Position numbers and translations under genes: made by a program. A model generated the notes under the pieces. That model saw only the letters and a program-made list of their open reading frames with translations, had not been told where the DNA came from and ran no database searches. A DNA stretch of 64,000 nucleotides from Woeseia oceani (lineage in GTDB: Bacteria; Pseudomonadota; Gammaproteobacteria; Steroidobacterales; Woeseiaceae), in contig NZ_CP016268.1 of assembly GCF_001677435.1 (NCBI RefSeq), positions 434,001-498,000 of the forward strand. Direction: 5' to 3'. Positions 28,018 through 37,989 of the stretch are shown here, in pieces (the first letter of the stretch is position 1; every line of letters begins with the position of its first letter).

Positions 28018-28607
28018 CGCGGAATGTCGCTGGCAGTTGCAGCGAATGATACCTGTATTGCTCCGGCTACTGGGGCTTTCGCGGTGCTTGTGCTGACGTC
28101 TGCGGGTAATTCATGCGTTGTCCGCGGTTGTGCACAGGCCCGGTGCTGCTGCCGGGTCGTCCGCCGCTGCACGCTGGGGTGTGCCGTGAACCAACGAACG
28201 TGACAATGTGTTCACCGGCCTGATGCGATCTGGCGTCCAGTCAGACCCGCGTGCCAGTTCAGGCTGTTTGGCCCGGAGCGCAAATTCGCAGGCCTGCTGT
28301 GCGCGGTCTGTTGCAAGGGTCTGGCTGCCTACCGCAGGCGTTGCCGGCGGTAGGCAGCGGCTGAACGATCGTGATCTCTTTCTCATTATGCAGAATCGAT
28401 ACGGCATACAATTACCGGGCATGGAAATGACGTGCGTCGAAATGCTGAATATGGGTAATTTTTCCTATAATCGCCGGCGCCTTCCATACGTATTGCTAAA
28501 GAATCCCTGTAATCGGCCGACAAGTCACTGGTGGGAATACGTTTTCCCGACAAGCCCCACTTATCAGCCGCTCACGGATCGAGCACCGGCTGGCCAATGG
28601 AATTGCA
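28018..28607. other. Large intergenic region before the hybrid kinase gene
   Basis: A 590-base gap between divergent genes. It holds a strong stem-loop (28324-28358) and a TATAAT (28466-28471) that could be the -10 of the kinase promoter, although the -35 (TGCTGA, 17 bases upstream) is poor. A plus-strand open frame starting at 28208 runs into the kinase gene but has no protein-like features. I recognise no riboswitch or tRNA. Confidence 0.6.
28324..28358. repeat. Strong inverted repeat (stem-loop) in the intergenic region
   Basis: GCTGCCTACCG (28324-28334) and its exact complement CGGTAGGCAGC (28348-28358) form an 11-bp perfect stem, extendable by one C-G pair, with an 11 to 13-base loop. 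No T-run follows on either strand, so it is not a typical terminator. It could be an RNA structure in a leader or a protein-binding site. Confidence 0.7.
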
Positions 28608-31600
28608 ATGACGTTAAGCCAAAAACTAGTGCTGTACCTCTTGCTGCTCGGCACGTGTATTGGCGTGGGCAGCTACCTGGCGATCAGCTATGCCATCCTC
28701 CCGGCCTTCCAGGAGTTCGAAGTCCATGAGTCGATCGAGGCGGTTGATCGGGTCGAGAGCGCTATCGAGGCCGAGGGCCGTACGCTGCAAACGCTGGTTT
28801 CCGAGTATGCGGAATGGGATGACACCCGCGATTTTGCGCTTGGGCGGCATGCCGAGTACGAAGAATACAATCTGATCCCCAACTACTGGCGCCGCAAAGG
28901 CGTCGATGTGCTCTACATCCTCGATGTTGAGGGCAAGGTGATTTCCGCTCTTGGTATGTCGGAAGGAACGGGCGTACCGGCCGATATTCACGAGCTTTTT
29001 CTCGGTCAGGTTACACCCACGCACCCGTTGCTTGATCATCCCGATGCCGATAGCTCGTTTACCGGTGCAATGAAAACAGCCGATGGCCCGGCGCTCGTGG
29101 CGGCGGCCCCGATCGTAAGCAGTTTGGCCAAGGGTTCACCGGTCGGGACTTTTATCGTGGTCCGACGATTGGGCCCTGAACTATTGGCTGATATTTCCAG
29201 GCGCACGTCAGCCAATGTGATTCTGCATGAGCTGACAGCCGCTGGCGCAGGTTCATACAGTCTTGATGAGCTCAAGCGACTCTCAAGCGATGGCACGTCC
29301 ACCCTGACCAGGAGCACTGATCAGGAGCTGATCGCGAACCGGCTGATATCAGGGATGGACGGGGACCCGGTCGCACTGCTGGAGATTCGCCACCCGCACA
29401 CGATCTCCAAGATCGGCACGGAGACCATCCGCGCTGCGATGATTCTGATTGGCCTGGTTACAGCCGTATTCATGGTCATAGGCGTGTTTATCATGCGCTA
29501 TGTCTTTGTTCGGCCGGTGAACGAAATTGCCGATAGCATGATCCGCATCCGCGAGACTGGCGATCTGAATATCAATATCAAGCAGGATCGTGCCGACGAG
29601 ATTGGCCAGCTCGCGCGTGAGTTCACGGAGATGACCGCGAATCTGGATCACACGCAGCGTGAACTTGAGAAGACCCGCGATCTGGCGTTGGGCGCGTCGC
29701 GGGCCAAGAGTGAGTTCCTGGCGCGAATGAGTCACGAAATCCGGACACCGATGAACGGTGTGCTGGGTATGACCGAGCTGCTGCGCAACACTGCTCTCGA
29801 CTTTGAACAGAGACGTTTCACTGAAACAATTTATTCGTCCGCGGAAAACCTGCTCGATATCATCAACGATATTCTGGACTTCTCAAAAATCGAAGCCGGC
29901 AAGATGGATCTGGAAGCGCGGGATATCGATCTTGGCGTGGTGATTGAAGAAACGGTCGATAGTCTTGCCTCGCAAGCGCACAAGAAAGGGCTGGAACTGA
30001 TCAACGACGTTTCACCCGATCTGCACACGTCTCTCATCGGCGATCCCGTTCGGATTCGTCAGGTTTTGACGAACCTGATATCGAATGCGATCAAGTTTAC
30101 GAATCGGGGCGAGGTCGTTGTTCGGGTTTCCGCAGAAGAAAGCGCGGCTAACACCGAAGCTGCCAGAGTCTTGATTGAAGTTGTTGATACCGGCGTCGGC
30201 GTCAAGCCGGAGAAACAACGCGATATTTTTGAATCGTTCGCCCAGGAAGACGGCTCGACGACACGACTGCACGGCGGCACCGGCCTCGGACTCGCCATTA
30301 GCCGGCAGTTAGTTGACCTGATGGGCGGTACGCTGCAACTCGAGAGTACCCCTGGATTGGGTTCTCGATTCTATTTCGCTATCGAAATGAAGCATGGGCG
30401 TGGTGAGGCCGTGCACGAACGAAAAGCAACCGCCTCGGTAGCCGGCAAACGCATCCTGGTGGTCGACGACAACGCGACCAATCGCGAGATACTTGAGCAA
30501 CACCTGAAGTGCTGGCGCGCCAGGCCGCACTGCGTCGAAAGTGCGCGCGAAGCCTTGCAGGCACTACAGCTGGCCGCCACAGAGCAAGAGCCGTTCGAGT
30601 TGGTCATTCTCGATATGCACATGCCGCGTACCGACGGCCTGCAACTGGCCAGAATGATCCGGGAATTTCCCGCGCTCGACGCCGTATCGCTCATGTTGCT
30701 CAGCTCTGTGGCCATGCCAGCCAGCGAAGACACTCTGGAAGAGCTGAAAATTTCCGGCCAGCTGACCAAGCCAATCCGCCAGGGCCATCTGTACGATGCG
30801 CTTTCTGTCGTTCTCAGCGGCGAGACAGTGACCGAGCGTTACTCGCGCAATCGCAGTTCCGCAATCCGCAAACTAAGCGGCAAAGTGCTGCTTGCCGAGG
30901 ACAACCCTGTCAATCAGGCCGTGGCTTTGGGTATGCTGGACTCGCTCGGCGTGGACGTAGCGGTGGTCACTGACGGCCAGGCGGCGATGGATGCGCTGAG
31001 TGGACAACGTTTTGATCTGGTATTGATGGACTGCCAGATGCCGGTTATGGATGGTCTGCAAGCGACCCGGGAGATTCGTGCTGCGGAACGCGACAACAAC
31101 GAATGTCATGTGCCTATTGTCGCACTTACTGCGAATGCACTGTCGGGTGACCGGGAGCAATGTCTTGAGGCGGGCATGAACGAGTACCTGAGCAAGCCTT
31201 TTACGATGGATCAGCTGCACGCTGTATTATCGATTTTCTTGCGTACCGAAGCCGAACTCGCCGACGAGACCCGGATCGAGGAGGTGTTATCGGCAGAGGC
31301 GGCAAGTCTTTTCGACACACAAAGTATCACCATACAACCATTGGACCTCACGGCGCTGGCAACGTTGAAAGAGCTACAACAACCCGGCTCACCGTCCTTG
31401 ATCAAACGAGTCATCCAGATCTATCTCGACAGTTCGGGTGAGATCAAAGAACGTCTGGCCAACGCGCTCAGCAACACCGACACCGATACAGCGAGAGAGT
31501 CCGCGCACGCCTTGAAATCCAGTAGTATCAATGTTGGCGCAACGCGACTCGCTGACCTTTGCAAAAACATTGAGACCATGGCGCGTGAACACTCGATAGA

Positions 31601-31688
31601 TGGAGTGCAGGAGCTGAGATCGAAACTGGAACAGGAATACGGCCGGGTCATTAAGGCTTTGCGTGTTGAACTTGAGCGAGCCGCTTGA
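28608..31688 (+). CDS. CHASE4 hybrid sensor histidine kinase with two receiver domains and HPt
   Basis: A 1026-residue inner-membrane sensor. Order: TM1 (about 8-30); periplasmic CHASE4-type sensor with SEYAEWDDTRDF; TM2 (about 275-298); HAMP; HisKA with the phosphorylated His376 in MSHEIRTPMNG; HATPase_c (GTGLGLAIS); receiver 1 (Asp669 in LDMHMP); receiver 2 (Asp808 in LMDCQMPVMDG); C-terminal HPt (His967 in HALKSSS). The His-Asp-His set is that of a BarA/ArcB-type phosphorelay. Its stop overlaps by one base the start of a REC-GGDEF-EAL gene, the obvious output partner. The signal sensed is unknown. Confidence 0.95.
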   Translation: MTLSQKLVLYLLLLGTCIGVGSYLAISYAILPAFQEFEVHESIEAVDRVESAIEAEGRTLQTLVSEYAEWDDTRDFALGRHAEYEEYNLIPNYWRRKGVDVLYILDVEGKVISALGMSEGTGVPADIHELFLGQVTPTHPLLDHPDADSSFTGAMKTADGPALVAAAPIVSSLAKGSPVGTFIVVRRLGPELLADISRRTSANVILHELTAAGAGSYSLDELKRLSSDGTSTLTRSTDQELIANRLISGMDGDPVALLEIRHPHTISKIGTETIRAAMILIGLVTAVFMVIGVFIMRYVFVRPVNEIADSMIRIRETGDLNINIKQDRADEIGQLAREFTEMTANLDHTQRELEKTRDLALGASRAKSEFLARMSHEIRTPMNGVLGMTELLRNTALDFEQRRFTETIYSSAENLLDIINDILDFSKIEAGKMDLEARDIDLGVVIEETVDSLASQAHKKGLELINDVSPDLHTSLIGDPVRIRQVLTNLISNAIKFTNRGEVVVRVSAEESAANTEAARVLIEVVDTGVGVKPEKQRDIFESFAQEDGSTTRLHGGTGLGLAISRQLVDLMGGTLQLESTPGLGSRFYFAIEMKHGRGEAVHERKATASVAGKRILVVDDNATNREILEQHLKCWRARPHCVESAREALQALQLAATEQEPFELVILDMHMPRTDGLQLARMIREFPALDAVSLMLLSSVAMPASEDTLEELKISGQLTKPIRQGHLYDALSVVLSGETVTERYSRNRSSAIRKLSGKVLLAEDNPVNQAVALGMLDSLGVDVAVVTDGQAAMDALSGQRFDLVLMDCQMPVMDGLQATREIRAAERDNNECHVPIVALTANALSGDREQCLEAGMNEYLSKPFTMDQLHAVLSIFLRTEAELADETRIEEVLSAEAASLFDTQSITIQPLDLTALATLKELQQPGSPSLIKRVIQIYLDSSGEIKERLANALSNTDTDTARESAHALKSSSINVGATRLADLCKNIETMAREHSIDGVQELRSKLEQEYGRVIKALRVELERAA

Positions 31689-33766
31689 TGAGTGTGCCGA
31701 CTACCACAGGTTCACTGCCGCTGGCGCCATTGGCATTGATCGCGGACGATGACGCAACGGTCCGAACCATTATGCGCGAAGTGCTGGAGCAGGCAGGTTT
31801 CCGCGTGGAAGAAGCCTCCAATGGACAAATGGCGCTAGATCAGTTCGAGCAGTATCGGCCCGATGTTGTATTGTTGGATGTCGATATGCCGCAAATGGAC
31901 GGTTACAACGTTTGCAAACAGATTCGCGCGCAGGAAACTTTGCGTGCAACCCCGGTTTTCATCATTACCGGCCGCGACGACCCGCAATCGATACAACATG
32001 CCTATGAAATTGGCGCTACCGACTTTCTGAGCAAACCCATCCCCTGGACAATTCTGGCGCATCGCGTTCGTTTCGTCCTGAGGGCGAGCGATGCCCTGAA
32101 CGAAATCCAGGGCCTGGTTCGGGCAATGCCGGATAAGATATTCGTCCTCAACGAAGACGGCGAGCCGCACGCAACAGCCGATGAATCACAAGCTGGCCAG
32201 CCTACGGTTGCCGAGTTGATATCGAGCGATGCTTACGCCGATACCTTTCCGCTGGAAAGCCGGCCGGACGTTAAGCACAAAGTCAACGTTGCCCTGACAA
32301 CCGGCAAGCCGCAGATCCATGAGCACGCCGTGGCCAACGGTTTCACGCATCTGGAAACTCGCATCGTCAGCCGCGACCGCAGCACCGCGCTCGCTATTGT
32401 GCGAAACGTGACAGCCCGAAAAGAGTACGAGGATAGAATCTACGATCTTGCGTACTACGATCAGTTGACCGGGCTGCCCAATCGTCAGTTGTTTCAGCAG
32501 ACACTCGATGATTCAATCAAACGAGCCAAGCGTAAGGACTGGCCGTTCGCAATTTTGTTTGTTGACCTTGATCGCTTCAAGCGCATCAATGACACCCTGG
32601 GCCATTCGATGGGCGATACCCTGCTGCGCGCCGTCGCGGACCGCCTAAGAAAATGCACCGGCGCCGACGATGAAGGCAGTAGCGTAAATATTGCCCGGCT
32701 GGGCGGTGATGAGTTCGTCGTTCTGCTGGGTGGTGTGGATAACACGGACGCGGCGTCCGCGATCGCGGACAAAGTGGTTACGGCACTAAGCAGGCCGATG
32801 GAGTGCGAAGGTCATCGATTGGTAGTAACGCCCAGCATCGGGATCACGATGTATCCGCAGGACGGCGACAGCAGCGAGAGTTTGCTGATGAACGCGGACT
32901 CCGCGATGTATCGTGCCAAGTCCGCGGGGCGAAATACTCACAAATTCTATTCCGATACGATGCGAATCCATTCGCTGCATCGCCTCGATATAGAGAACGA
33001 GCTGCGCGAAGCAATGAACACGAAGCAGTTCCAGCTGTACTACCAGCCGAAGGTGGACCTGAAGAGTTGGTCCGTGGTCGGCGTCGAAGCGCTGATACGC
33101 TGGAAACACCCGGAGCGAGGTTGGATCTCGCCAAGCGAGTTTATTCCGATTGCCGAAGAAAGTGGGCTGATCGTGCCGATTGGCACCTGGGTTCTGAAAG
33201 AAGCGTGCCGACAAATAAAAGCCTGGCGTAACACTGCGCTGCGTGATCTAAGGGTTTCCGTCAATATTTCCAGTGAACAAATTTACACGGACGACCTTTT
33301 GCTGACGGTCAAAGATGCCATGGCCAGCAACACCATAGGTGCAGAATCGCTGGAGCTGGAAATCACAGAAAGCCTGTTGATGCGCGATGTGGATTCAACG
33401 GTGCAGACATTGAACGAATTCAAGGAGCTTGGTCTGGCCATTTCGATCGACGACTTCGGTACCGGCTATTCATCGCTGAGTTACCTGACGCGCTTCCCGA
33501 TCGATACGCTGAAGATCGACCAGTCTTTCGTTCGTGACTTGCATATCGACAACGACGATGCCGCCATCTGTGCGGCGATTCTGGCCATGGCCCGCAAACT
33601 GAACCTGAATGTCGTGGCTGAAGGTGTTGAGATCGACGAGCAGTTGCAGTTCCTGCGCGGCCACGGCTGCAACCAGATCCAGGGCTACCTGTTCAGCAAG
33701 CCATTGCCGCCGGCCGAGTTACTGGCCCTTATCGGTGACAATGTTCGCAAGAGCGCCTACGCCTGA
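31688..33766 (+). CDS. Response regulator with GGDEF and EAL domains
   Basis: A 692-residue cytosolic protein. A receiver domain (residues about 13-130; Asp64 in LLDVDMPQMDG) is joined by a linker of about 120 residues, perhaps a degenerate PAS domain, to GGDEF (intact GGDEF) and EAL (GVEALIRW, IDDFGTGYSS, LKIDQSFVRD) domains. Both catalytic motifs look complete, so it could make and degrade c-di-GMP. No RxxD inhibitory site is seen just before GGDEF. I used the ATG at 31688, whose first base is the last of the kinase TGA, rather than a TTG at 31685. Phosphotransfer from the kinase HPt is inferred. Confidence 0.94.
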   Translation: MSVPTTTGSLPLAPLALIADDDATVRTIMREVLEQAGFRVEEASNGQMALDQFEQYRPDVVLLDVDMPQMDGYNVCKQIRAQETLRATPVFIITGRDDPQSIQHAYEIGATDFLSKPIPWTILAHRVRFVLRASDALNEIQGLVRAMPDKIFVLNEDGEPHATADESQAGQPTVAELISSDAYADTFPLESRPDVKHKVNVALTTGKPQIHEHAVANGFTHLETRIVSRDRSTALAIVRNVTARKEYEDRIYDLAYYDQLTGLPNRQLFQQTLDDSIKRAKRKDWPFAILFVDLDRFKRINDTLGHSMGDTLLRAVADRLRKCTGADDEGSSVNIARLGGDEFVVLLGGVDNTDAASAIADKVVTALSRPMECEGHRLVVTPSIGITMYPQDGDSSESLLMNADSAMYRAKSAGRNTHKFYSDTMRIHSLHRLDIENELREAMNTKQFQLYYQPKVDLKSWSVVGVEALIRWKHPERGWISPSEFIPIAEESGLIVPIGTWVLKEACRQIKAWRNTALRDLRVSVNISSEQIYTDDLLLTVKDAMASNTIGAESLELEITESLLMRDVDSTVQTLNEFKELGLAISIDDFGTGYSSLSYLTRFPIDTLKIDQSFVRDLHIDNDDAAICAAILAMARKLNLNVVAEGVEIDEQLQFLRGHGCNQIQGYLFSKPLPPAELLALIGDNVRKSAYA

Positions 33767-33952
33767 TTCAGCCGGATTCTGCGCGAAAAAGCGAGGATCG
33801 GCAGACAGACGATCAGGGTCCCGCCCTTGGCGATGTGCGCCCTGCATCGATCGAATCCTGCCAATTTCACAATCTGGTACTCAGCCCGGATTGGGCCTCC
33901 AGCCGGTGCATAATTTGCATTGGATAAACAGCCGTTGACGCAGTCACGAACT

Positions 33953-35161
33953 ATGGAAAACAACAACAGCATCGCCGAATTGCTGGACAGTCAGCAACAG
34001 GGCTGGTCACTGGACCAGCGTTTTTATACGGACCCTGACATCTACAGTCTTGAACTCGAGCGCATCATTACCCGTAACTGGATACTGGCAGGGCATCAGT
34101 CGGAGCTGCCGGATACGGGAGATTTCAAGGTTGTAAAAGTAGCCAGGGATTCGGCGATTATTGTCCGTACCGCGAACGGTGAGCTGCGTGCGTACGCGAA
34201 CGTCTGTCGGCACCGTGGCTCGCTGGTCTGTCTTGAGAACCGCGGCAACACGCGCAAGTTCGAATGCCCATACCACGGCTGGATGTACGATACCGACGGC
34301 AACCTGATCGCGGCACGCAACATGCCAGCCGATTTCGACAAGCGGAATTACGGCTTGCACCCTGTATCGTTGCAGGTGCTCGGCGGACTGATATTTGTGT
34401 GCTTTTCAGAGTCCCCGCCGTCGCTGGAAGGCGCGCGGCGTGATCTTGCAGAGCCGTTCGCCATGTTCGATTTCGAAAACCTCAAGGTGGCGGCCAGCAA
34501 GGTTTACCCGATCGCCGCAAACTGGAAGCTCGCCATCGAGAACTACCAGGAATGCTATCACTGCGCTACCGCGCACCCGGACTATGCGCGCATGCATACC
34601 CTGATGCTTGACGCCCAAAAACGCGAACGGGTGCAGCAGCACATGCGTGACCGTATGCAGGCCTGTGGGCTGAAGGAAATCGAATTCGATTACGTTGATA
34701 CGCTTGCGCGGCCGGGCGAGCAAGGCTACGGCTACAGTCGCACGGCGCTATTCGACGGTTACAAAACCGGTAGTCGTGACGGACAGCCGGTTGCGCCGTT
34801 GCTGGGCAATCTCAGTGACTATGACGGCGGCGCTTCCGACTTCACGTTCGGACCGTTTTCATTCTTGCTGGCGTACAGTGATCACGTTGTAGCGTATGTA
34901 TTTACACCGGTGGATCACGCTCATTGCGAATGCCGGATCTACTGGATGGTCCGCGGCGATGCAAAAGCCGGCGTCGACTACAACGTCGACGAGTTAACCT
35001 GGCTGTGGGACATCACCACTCAGGCTGACGAGCGCATCATCGTCAACAACTGGAAAGGTGTGAGTTCACGCTACTACCGGCCCGGTCCGTTCTCTGGTAT
35101 GGAGCGGATGGAAAGCCGCTACATCGACTGGATCCTCCAGCAACTGCGGGATCCCGAATAG
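33953..35161 (+). CDS. Rieske oxygenase alpha subunit, quaternary-amine type
   Basis: A 402-residue ring-hydroxylating-type oxygenase. The Rieske cluster ligands are Cys85/His87 (CRHRG) and Cys105/His108 (CPYHGW). The mononuclear iron site has ENYQECYHCATAH, giving His203 and His208. The residue before the CYH is Glu200, where most aromatic dioxygenases carry Asp; this Glu is shared with carnitine oxygenase CntA and betaine demethylase GbcA. That and overall similarity suggest hydroxylation or N-demethylation of a quaternary or methylated amine. It converges on a polyamine-type importer. No ferredoxin reductase partner is in the window. ATG at 33953. Confidence 0.88.
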   Translation: MENNNSIAELLDSQQQGWSLDQRFYTDPDIYSLELERIITRNWILAGHQSELPDTGDFKVVKVARDSAIIVRTANGELRAYANVCRHRGSLVCLENRGNTRKFECPYHGWMYDTDGNLIAARNMPADFDKRNYGLHPVSLQVLGGLIFVCFSESPPSLEGARRDLAEPFAMFDFENLKVAASKVYPIAANWKLAIENYQECYHCATAHPDYARMHTLMLDAQKRERVQQHMRDRMQACGLKEIEFDYVDTLARPGEQGYGYSRTALFDGYKTGSRDGQPVAPLLGNLSDYDGGASDFTFGPFSFLLAYSDHVVAYVFTPVDHAHCECRIYWMVRGDAKAGVDYNVDELTWLWDITTQADERIIVNNWKGVSSRYYRPGPFSGMERMESRYIDWILQQLRDPE

Positions 35162-35168
35162 CATCCAG

Positions 35169-35969
35169 TCAGGTACTGCGCTGGCGGCCGAACCACCAGG
35201 CGAGGCCAACGCCGGCGGATACGATCACGATGATCAGGGTCGCCAGCGCATTGATGTCAGGCGTGACACCCAGTTTCACTTTGGAAAAAATCAACATAGG
35301 CAATGTGCTGCCGCCAGGGCCGGAGACGAAGCTGGCGATGACCAGGTCGTCGAGTGACAGGGTGAAAGCCAGCAGCCAGCCGGCCACCATTGCGGGGGCG
35401 ATCAGTGGCAGGGTGATATCGAATACCACCCGCAACGGGCTGCCGCCCAGGTCCATCGCCGCTTCCTCCAGTGTTGTGTCCATGGCTCTGAGCCGCGACT
35501 GCACGATGACCGTCACGTAGGCAAGTGAAAACGTGGTGTGTGCAATTGTGATGGTAGAGAGGCCGCGCTGACCCGGCCAGCCGGTCAATTGCTGCAGGCT
35601 TACGAACAGCAATAACAGCGAGAGCCCGGTGATGACTTCCGGCATTACCAGCGGCGACGTCACCATGCCTGACAACACGGTCCTGCCGCGAAACCGACCG
35701 AAACGGGTCAGCGCCAATGCAACCATAGTCCCGAGTATGGTTGCCATGGTTGCTGACATGACCGCAATGCGCAGGCTTAACCACGCGGACTGCAAGACTT
35801 CTTCATTACTGAACAATTGTCCGTACCAGCGGGTGGAGAACCCGCCCCAGACCGTGGCAAGCCGGGAATCGTTGAAGGAGTAGAAGATCACGGAGAGCAG
35901 TGGTACGTACAGAAACGCGTAGCCGAACGCCAGTACGGACAGCAGGAATACGGGTCGCCGCCGGCTCAT
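35169..35969 (-). CDS. Polyamine-type ABC transporter permease (PotC/PotI-like)
   Basis: A 266-residue inner-membrane permease with six hydrophobic segments and the EAA-loop sequence LEEAAMDLGGSPLRVVFDITLPL that contacts the ATPase. It resembles PotC/PotI and pairs with the permease encoded upstream, whose stop its start codon overlaps by four bases. Last gene of the transporter operon; it ends 7 bases from the Rieske gene on the other strand. Confidence 0.92.
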   Translation of the reverse strand: MSRRRPVFLLSVLAFGYAFLYVPLLSVIFYSFNDSRLATVWGGFSTRWYGQLFSNEEVLQSAWLSLRIAVMSATMATILGTMVALALTRFGRFRGRTVLSGMVTSPLVMPEVITGLSLLLLFVSLQQLTGWPGQRGLSTITIAHTTFSLAYVTVIVQSRLRAMDTTLEEAAMDLGGSPLRVVFDITLPLIAPAMVAGWLLAFTLSLDDLVIASFVSGPGGSTLPMLIFSKVKLGVTPDINALATLIIVIVSAGVGLAWWFGRQRST

Positions 35970-36850
35970 GTGCGCGCCTCGTCGGCGCCGCGATTGCGCT
36001 GCAGAAACATGATCGGCACGACCAGCAACAACAGCAGCACAATGGCTACCGCTGAGGCGAGCGGCCAGTCGCGATTGACGAAAAACTCGTCAAACAGTAC
36101 CCGGCCAATCATCAGCGATTCGGGGCCACCGAGCAGGTAGGGAATCACGTACTCGCCTATCGCCGGAATAAAGACCAGCAAACAGCCGGCAATGACCCCG
36201 GGTCGCGCGAGTGGCCAGGTGATGTCGCGAAAGGCCAGCCATGAGTCAGCACCGAGGTCCATAGCGGCCTCGATAAGGTCTTCGTCCAGTCTTTCCAGCG
36301 TGGCGTAGACGGGCAAGATCATGAACGGCAGATAGGAATAGACGAGGCCCACGTAGACGGCAAAGTCCGTGTACATCATCTGCAGCGGCTGGTCGATCAC
36401 GCCAAGCCAGAGCAAGGCATTGTTGATAACGCCGTAGGTATTCATCAACCCCATCCAGGCGTAAACCCGCAGCAGAAACGATATCCAGAATGGAAGAATG
36501 ATTAGCAGTAACAACAGGTTGCGGTATTTTGGGCCGGACCGGGCGATAGCATAGGCCATCGGAAAACCAAGCAACAGGCAGAAGAAAGTCGCGATGGCGG
36601 CAGTGACCACAGATTTGAAATAGGAAAGACCGTACAGCTTGTCGGTCAGCAGAAACCGGTAGTTGTCGAGTGTTGCGAGCCAGGTGCCTTGCTCGTCGAT
36701 AGTGGGGGTGAATGGTGGCTGGCCTATCACGGGGTCCGAAAAACTGATCTGGAAAACGATCAGGAACGGCGCCAGGAAAAACAGCAACAGCCAGAGATAC
36801 GGTAGTACGACAGTGACTTTTTGCCAGCGGGTATCGGCTGTTGTTTGCAC
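35966..36850 (-). CDS. Polyamine-type ABC transporter permease (PotB/PotH-like)
   Basis: A 294-residue permease with six predicted membrane helices and the EAA motif LIEAAMDLGADSWLAFRDITWPLARPG. It forms the heterodimeric channel with the neighbouring permease. It lies 12 bases downstream of the ATPase gene and overlaps the next permease. The N-terminus before the first helix is short and cytoplasmic, as in PotH. Confidence 0.92.
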   Translation of the reverse strand: MQTTADTRWQKVTVVLPYLWLLLFFLAPFLIVFQISFSDPVIGQPPFTPTIDEQGTWLATLDNYRFLLTDKLYGLSYFKSVVTAAIATFFCLLLGFPMAYAIARSGPKYRNLLLLLIILPFWISFLLRVYAWMGLMNTYGVINNALLWLGVIDQPLQMMYTDFAVYVGLVYSYLPFMILPVYATLERLDEDLIEAAMDLGADSWLAFRDITWPLARPGVIAGCLLVFIPAIGEYVIPYLLGGPESLMIGRVLFDEFFVNRDWPLASAVAIVLLLLLVVPIMFLQRNRGADEART

Positions 36851-36862
36851 GGCCGGTCTCCG

Positions 36863-37969
36863 CTAATCCGTGAGGACAACGGCGCTGTGGGTGTCCCAGG
36901 TAATGAACACCTGATCATCCCACTCGACTTTGTGTTCGGCCGAGCGTTGCCGGTTCTGGGCACTGACCTGGACGATCTTGCCGCTGGCAAGGCGCACCCG
37001 GTACAGCGAAAGATTGCCGAAATAGCCCAGGTCCTCGACGATGCCCTCGAGACAACTGGCATCGCTGCCGTTCGGTCGTTGCTGGCTGATGAATATCTTT
37101 TCCGGGCGCACGGCAACCGTCAGACGCTCGCCAATCGTATGCGCGTTGTCAGTGTGTGCATTCAGCAACGGCGCGGTTTCCGCGCAACGCACGGCAATCT
37201 TGCCATTGGCGACGGTTTCCACGACGCCGTCAAACATGTTGATGGTACCGATAAAGTCGGCGACGAAGCGGTCACTCGGGTATTCGTAGACAGTGCCGGG
37301 CTTGTCGACCTGGCGAAAGCGGCCCTGGTCCATGACGGCAATTCGGCTCGACAGGATCATGGCTTCCTCCTGATCGTGGGTCACCACAACGAAGGTGATG
37401 CCCAGCCGATCCTGGATGCTCATCAGTTCGAACTGAGTGTACTCACGCAGTTTTTTATCGAGTGCGGCCAACGGTTCATCCAGCAGCAGTACGCGCGGTT
37501 GCTTGACCAGCGCACGCGCGAGTGCCACGCGTTGCCGTTGGCCGCCGGACAGTTGATCGGGTTTGCGATTGTCCAGATTTTCCAGCTTGACGAGTTTCAG
37601 CATGTCGTTGACGCGATCGCTGATTTCATCTTTCGCGACCCCGTCCTTCTTGAGGCCGTAGGCAATGTTCGCGGCGACAGTCATGTGCGGGAATAATGCA
37701 TAGGACTGGAACATCATATTGACGGGGCGCCGGTAGGACGGGTGGCCGGTGACATCTTCGCCATCAATCAGAATCTGTCCCGATGTTGGCGATTCGAATC
37801 CAGCCATCATGCGCAGCAACGTGGTCTTGCCGCAGCCTGAGCCGCCAAGAATCGAAAACAGTTCTCCCTGAGCGACCTGCAGGCTGACATTGTCAACCGC
37901 CAGAAAATCACCAAAGCGCTTGCTGACATTGCGGAGCTCGATGATCGGTGTGTTGCTGTCGGTTTGCAT
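36863..37969 (-). CDS. Polyamine-type ABC transporter ATPase (PotA/PotG-like)
   Basis: A 368-residue ATPase: Walker A GGSGCGKTT, signature LSGGQRQRVALARAL, Walker B RVLLLDEPLAALD, switch His in VVTHDQEEA, and a C-terminal TOBE-type domain (about residues 285-365). It powers the importer made with the two permeases and the binding protein encoded on either side. The specificity class (PotA/PotG, spermidine or putrescine) is assigned from similarity; related transporters carry other cationic amines. Confidence 0.94.
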   Translation of the reverse strand: MQTDSNTPIIELRNVSKRFGDFLAVDNVSLQVAQGELFSILGGSGCGKTTLLRMMAGFESPTSGQILIDGEDVTGHPSYRRPVNMMFQSYALFPHMTVAANIAYGLKKDGVAKDEISDRVNDMLKLVKLENLDNRKPDQLSGGQRQRVALARALVKQPRVLLLDEPLAALDKKLREYTQFELMSIQDRLGITFVVVTHDQEEAMILSSRIAVMDQGRFRQVDKPGTVYEYPSDRFVADFIGTINMFDGVVETVANGKIAVRCAETAPLLNAHTDNAHTIGERLTVAVRPEKIFISQQRPNGSDASCLEGIVEDLGYFGNLSLYRVRLASGKIVQVSAQNRQRSAEHKVEWDDQVFITWDTHSAVVLTD

Positions 37970-37989
37970 TCAGACCCTTTTGCTGGCGT

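Noticed and set aside
28208-28729. 173-codon plus-strand open frame before the kinase
   Set aside because: It runs into the kinase gene in another frame, has no good start site and no protein-like pattern; its region holds a likely promoter and stem-loop.
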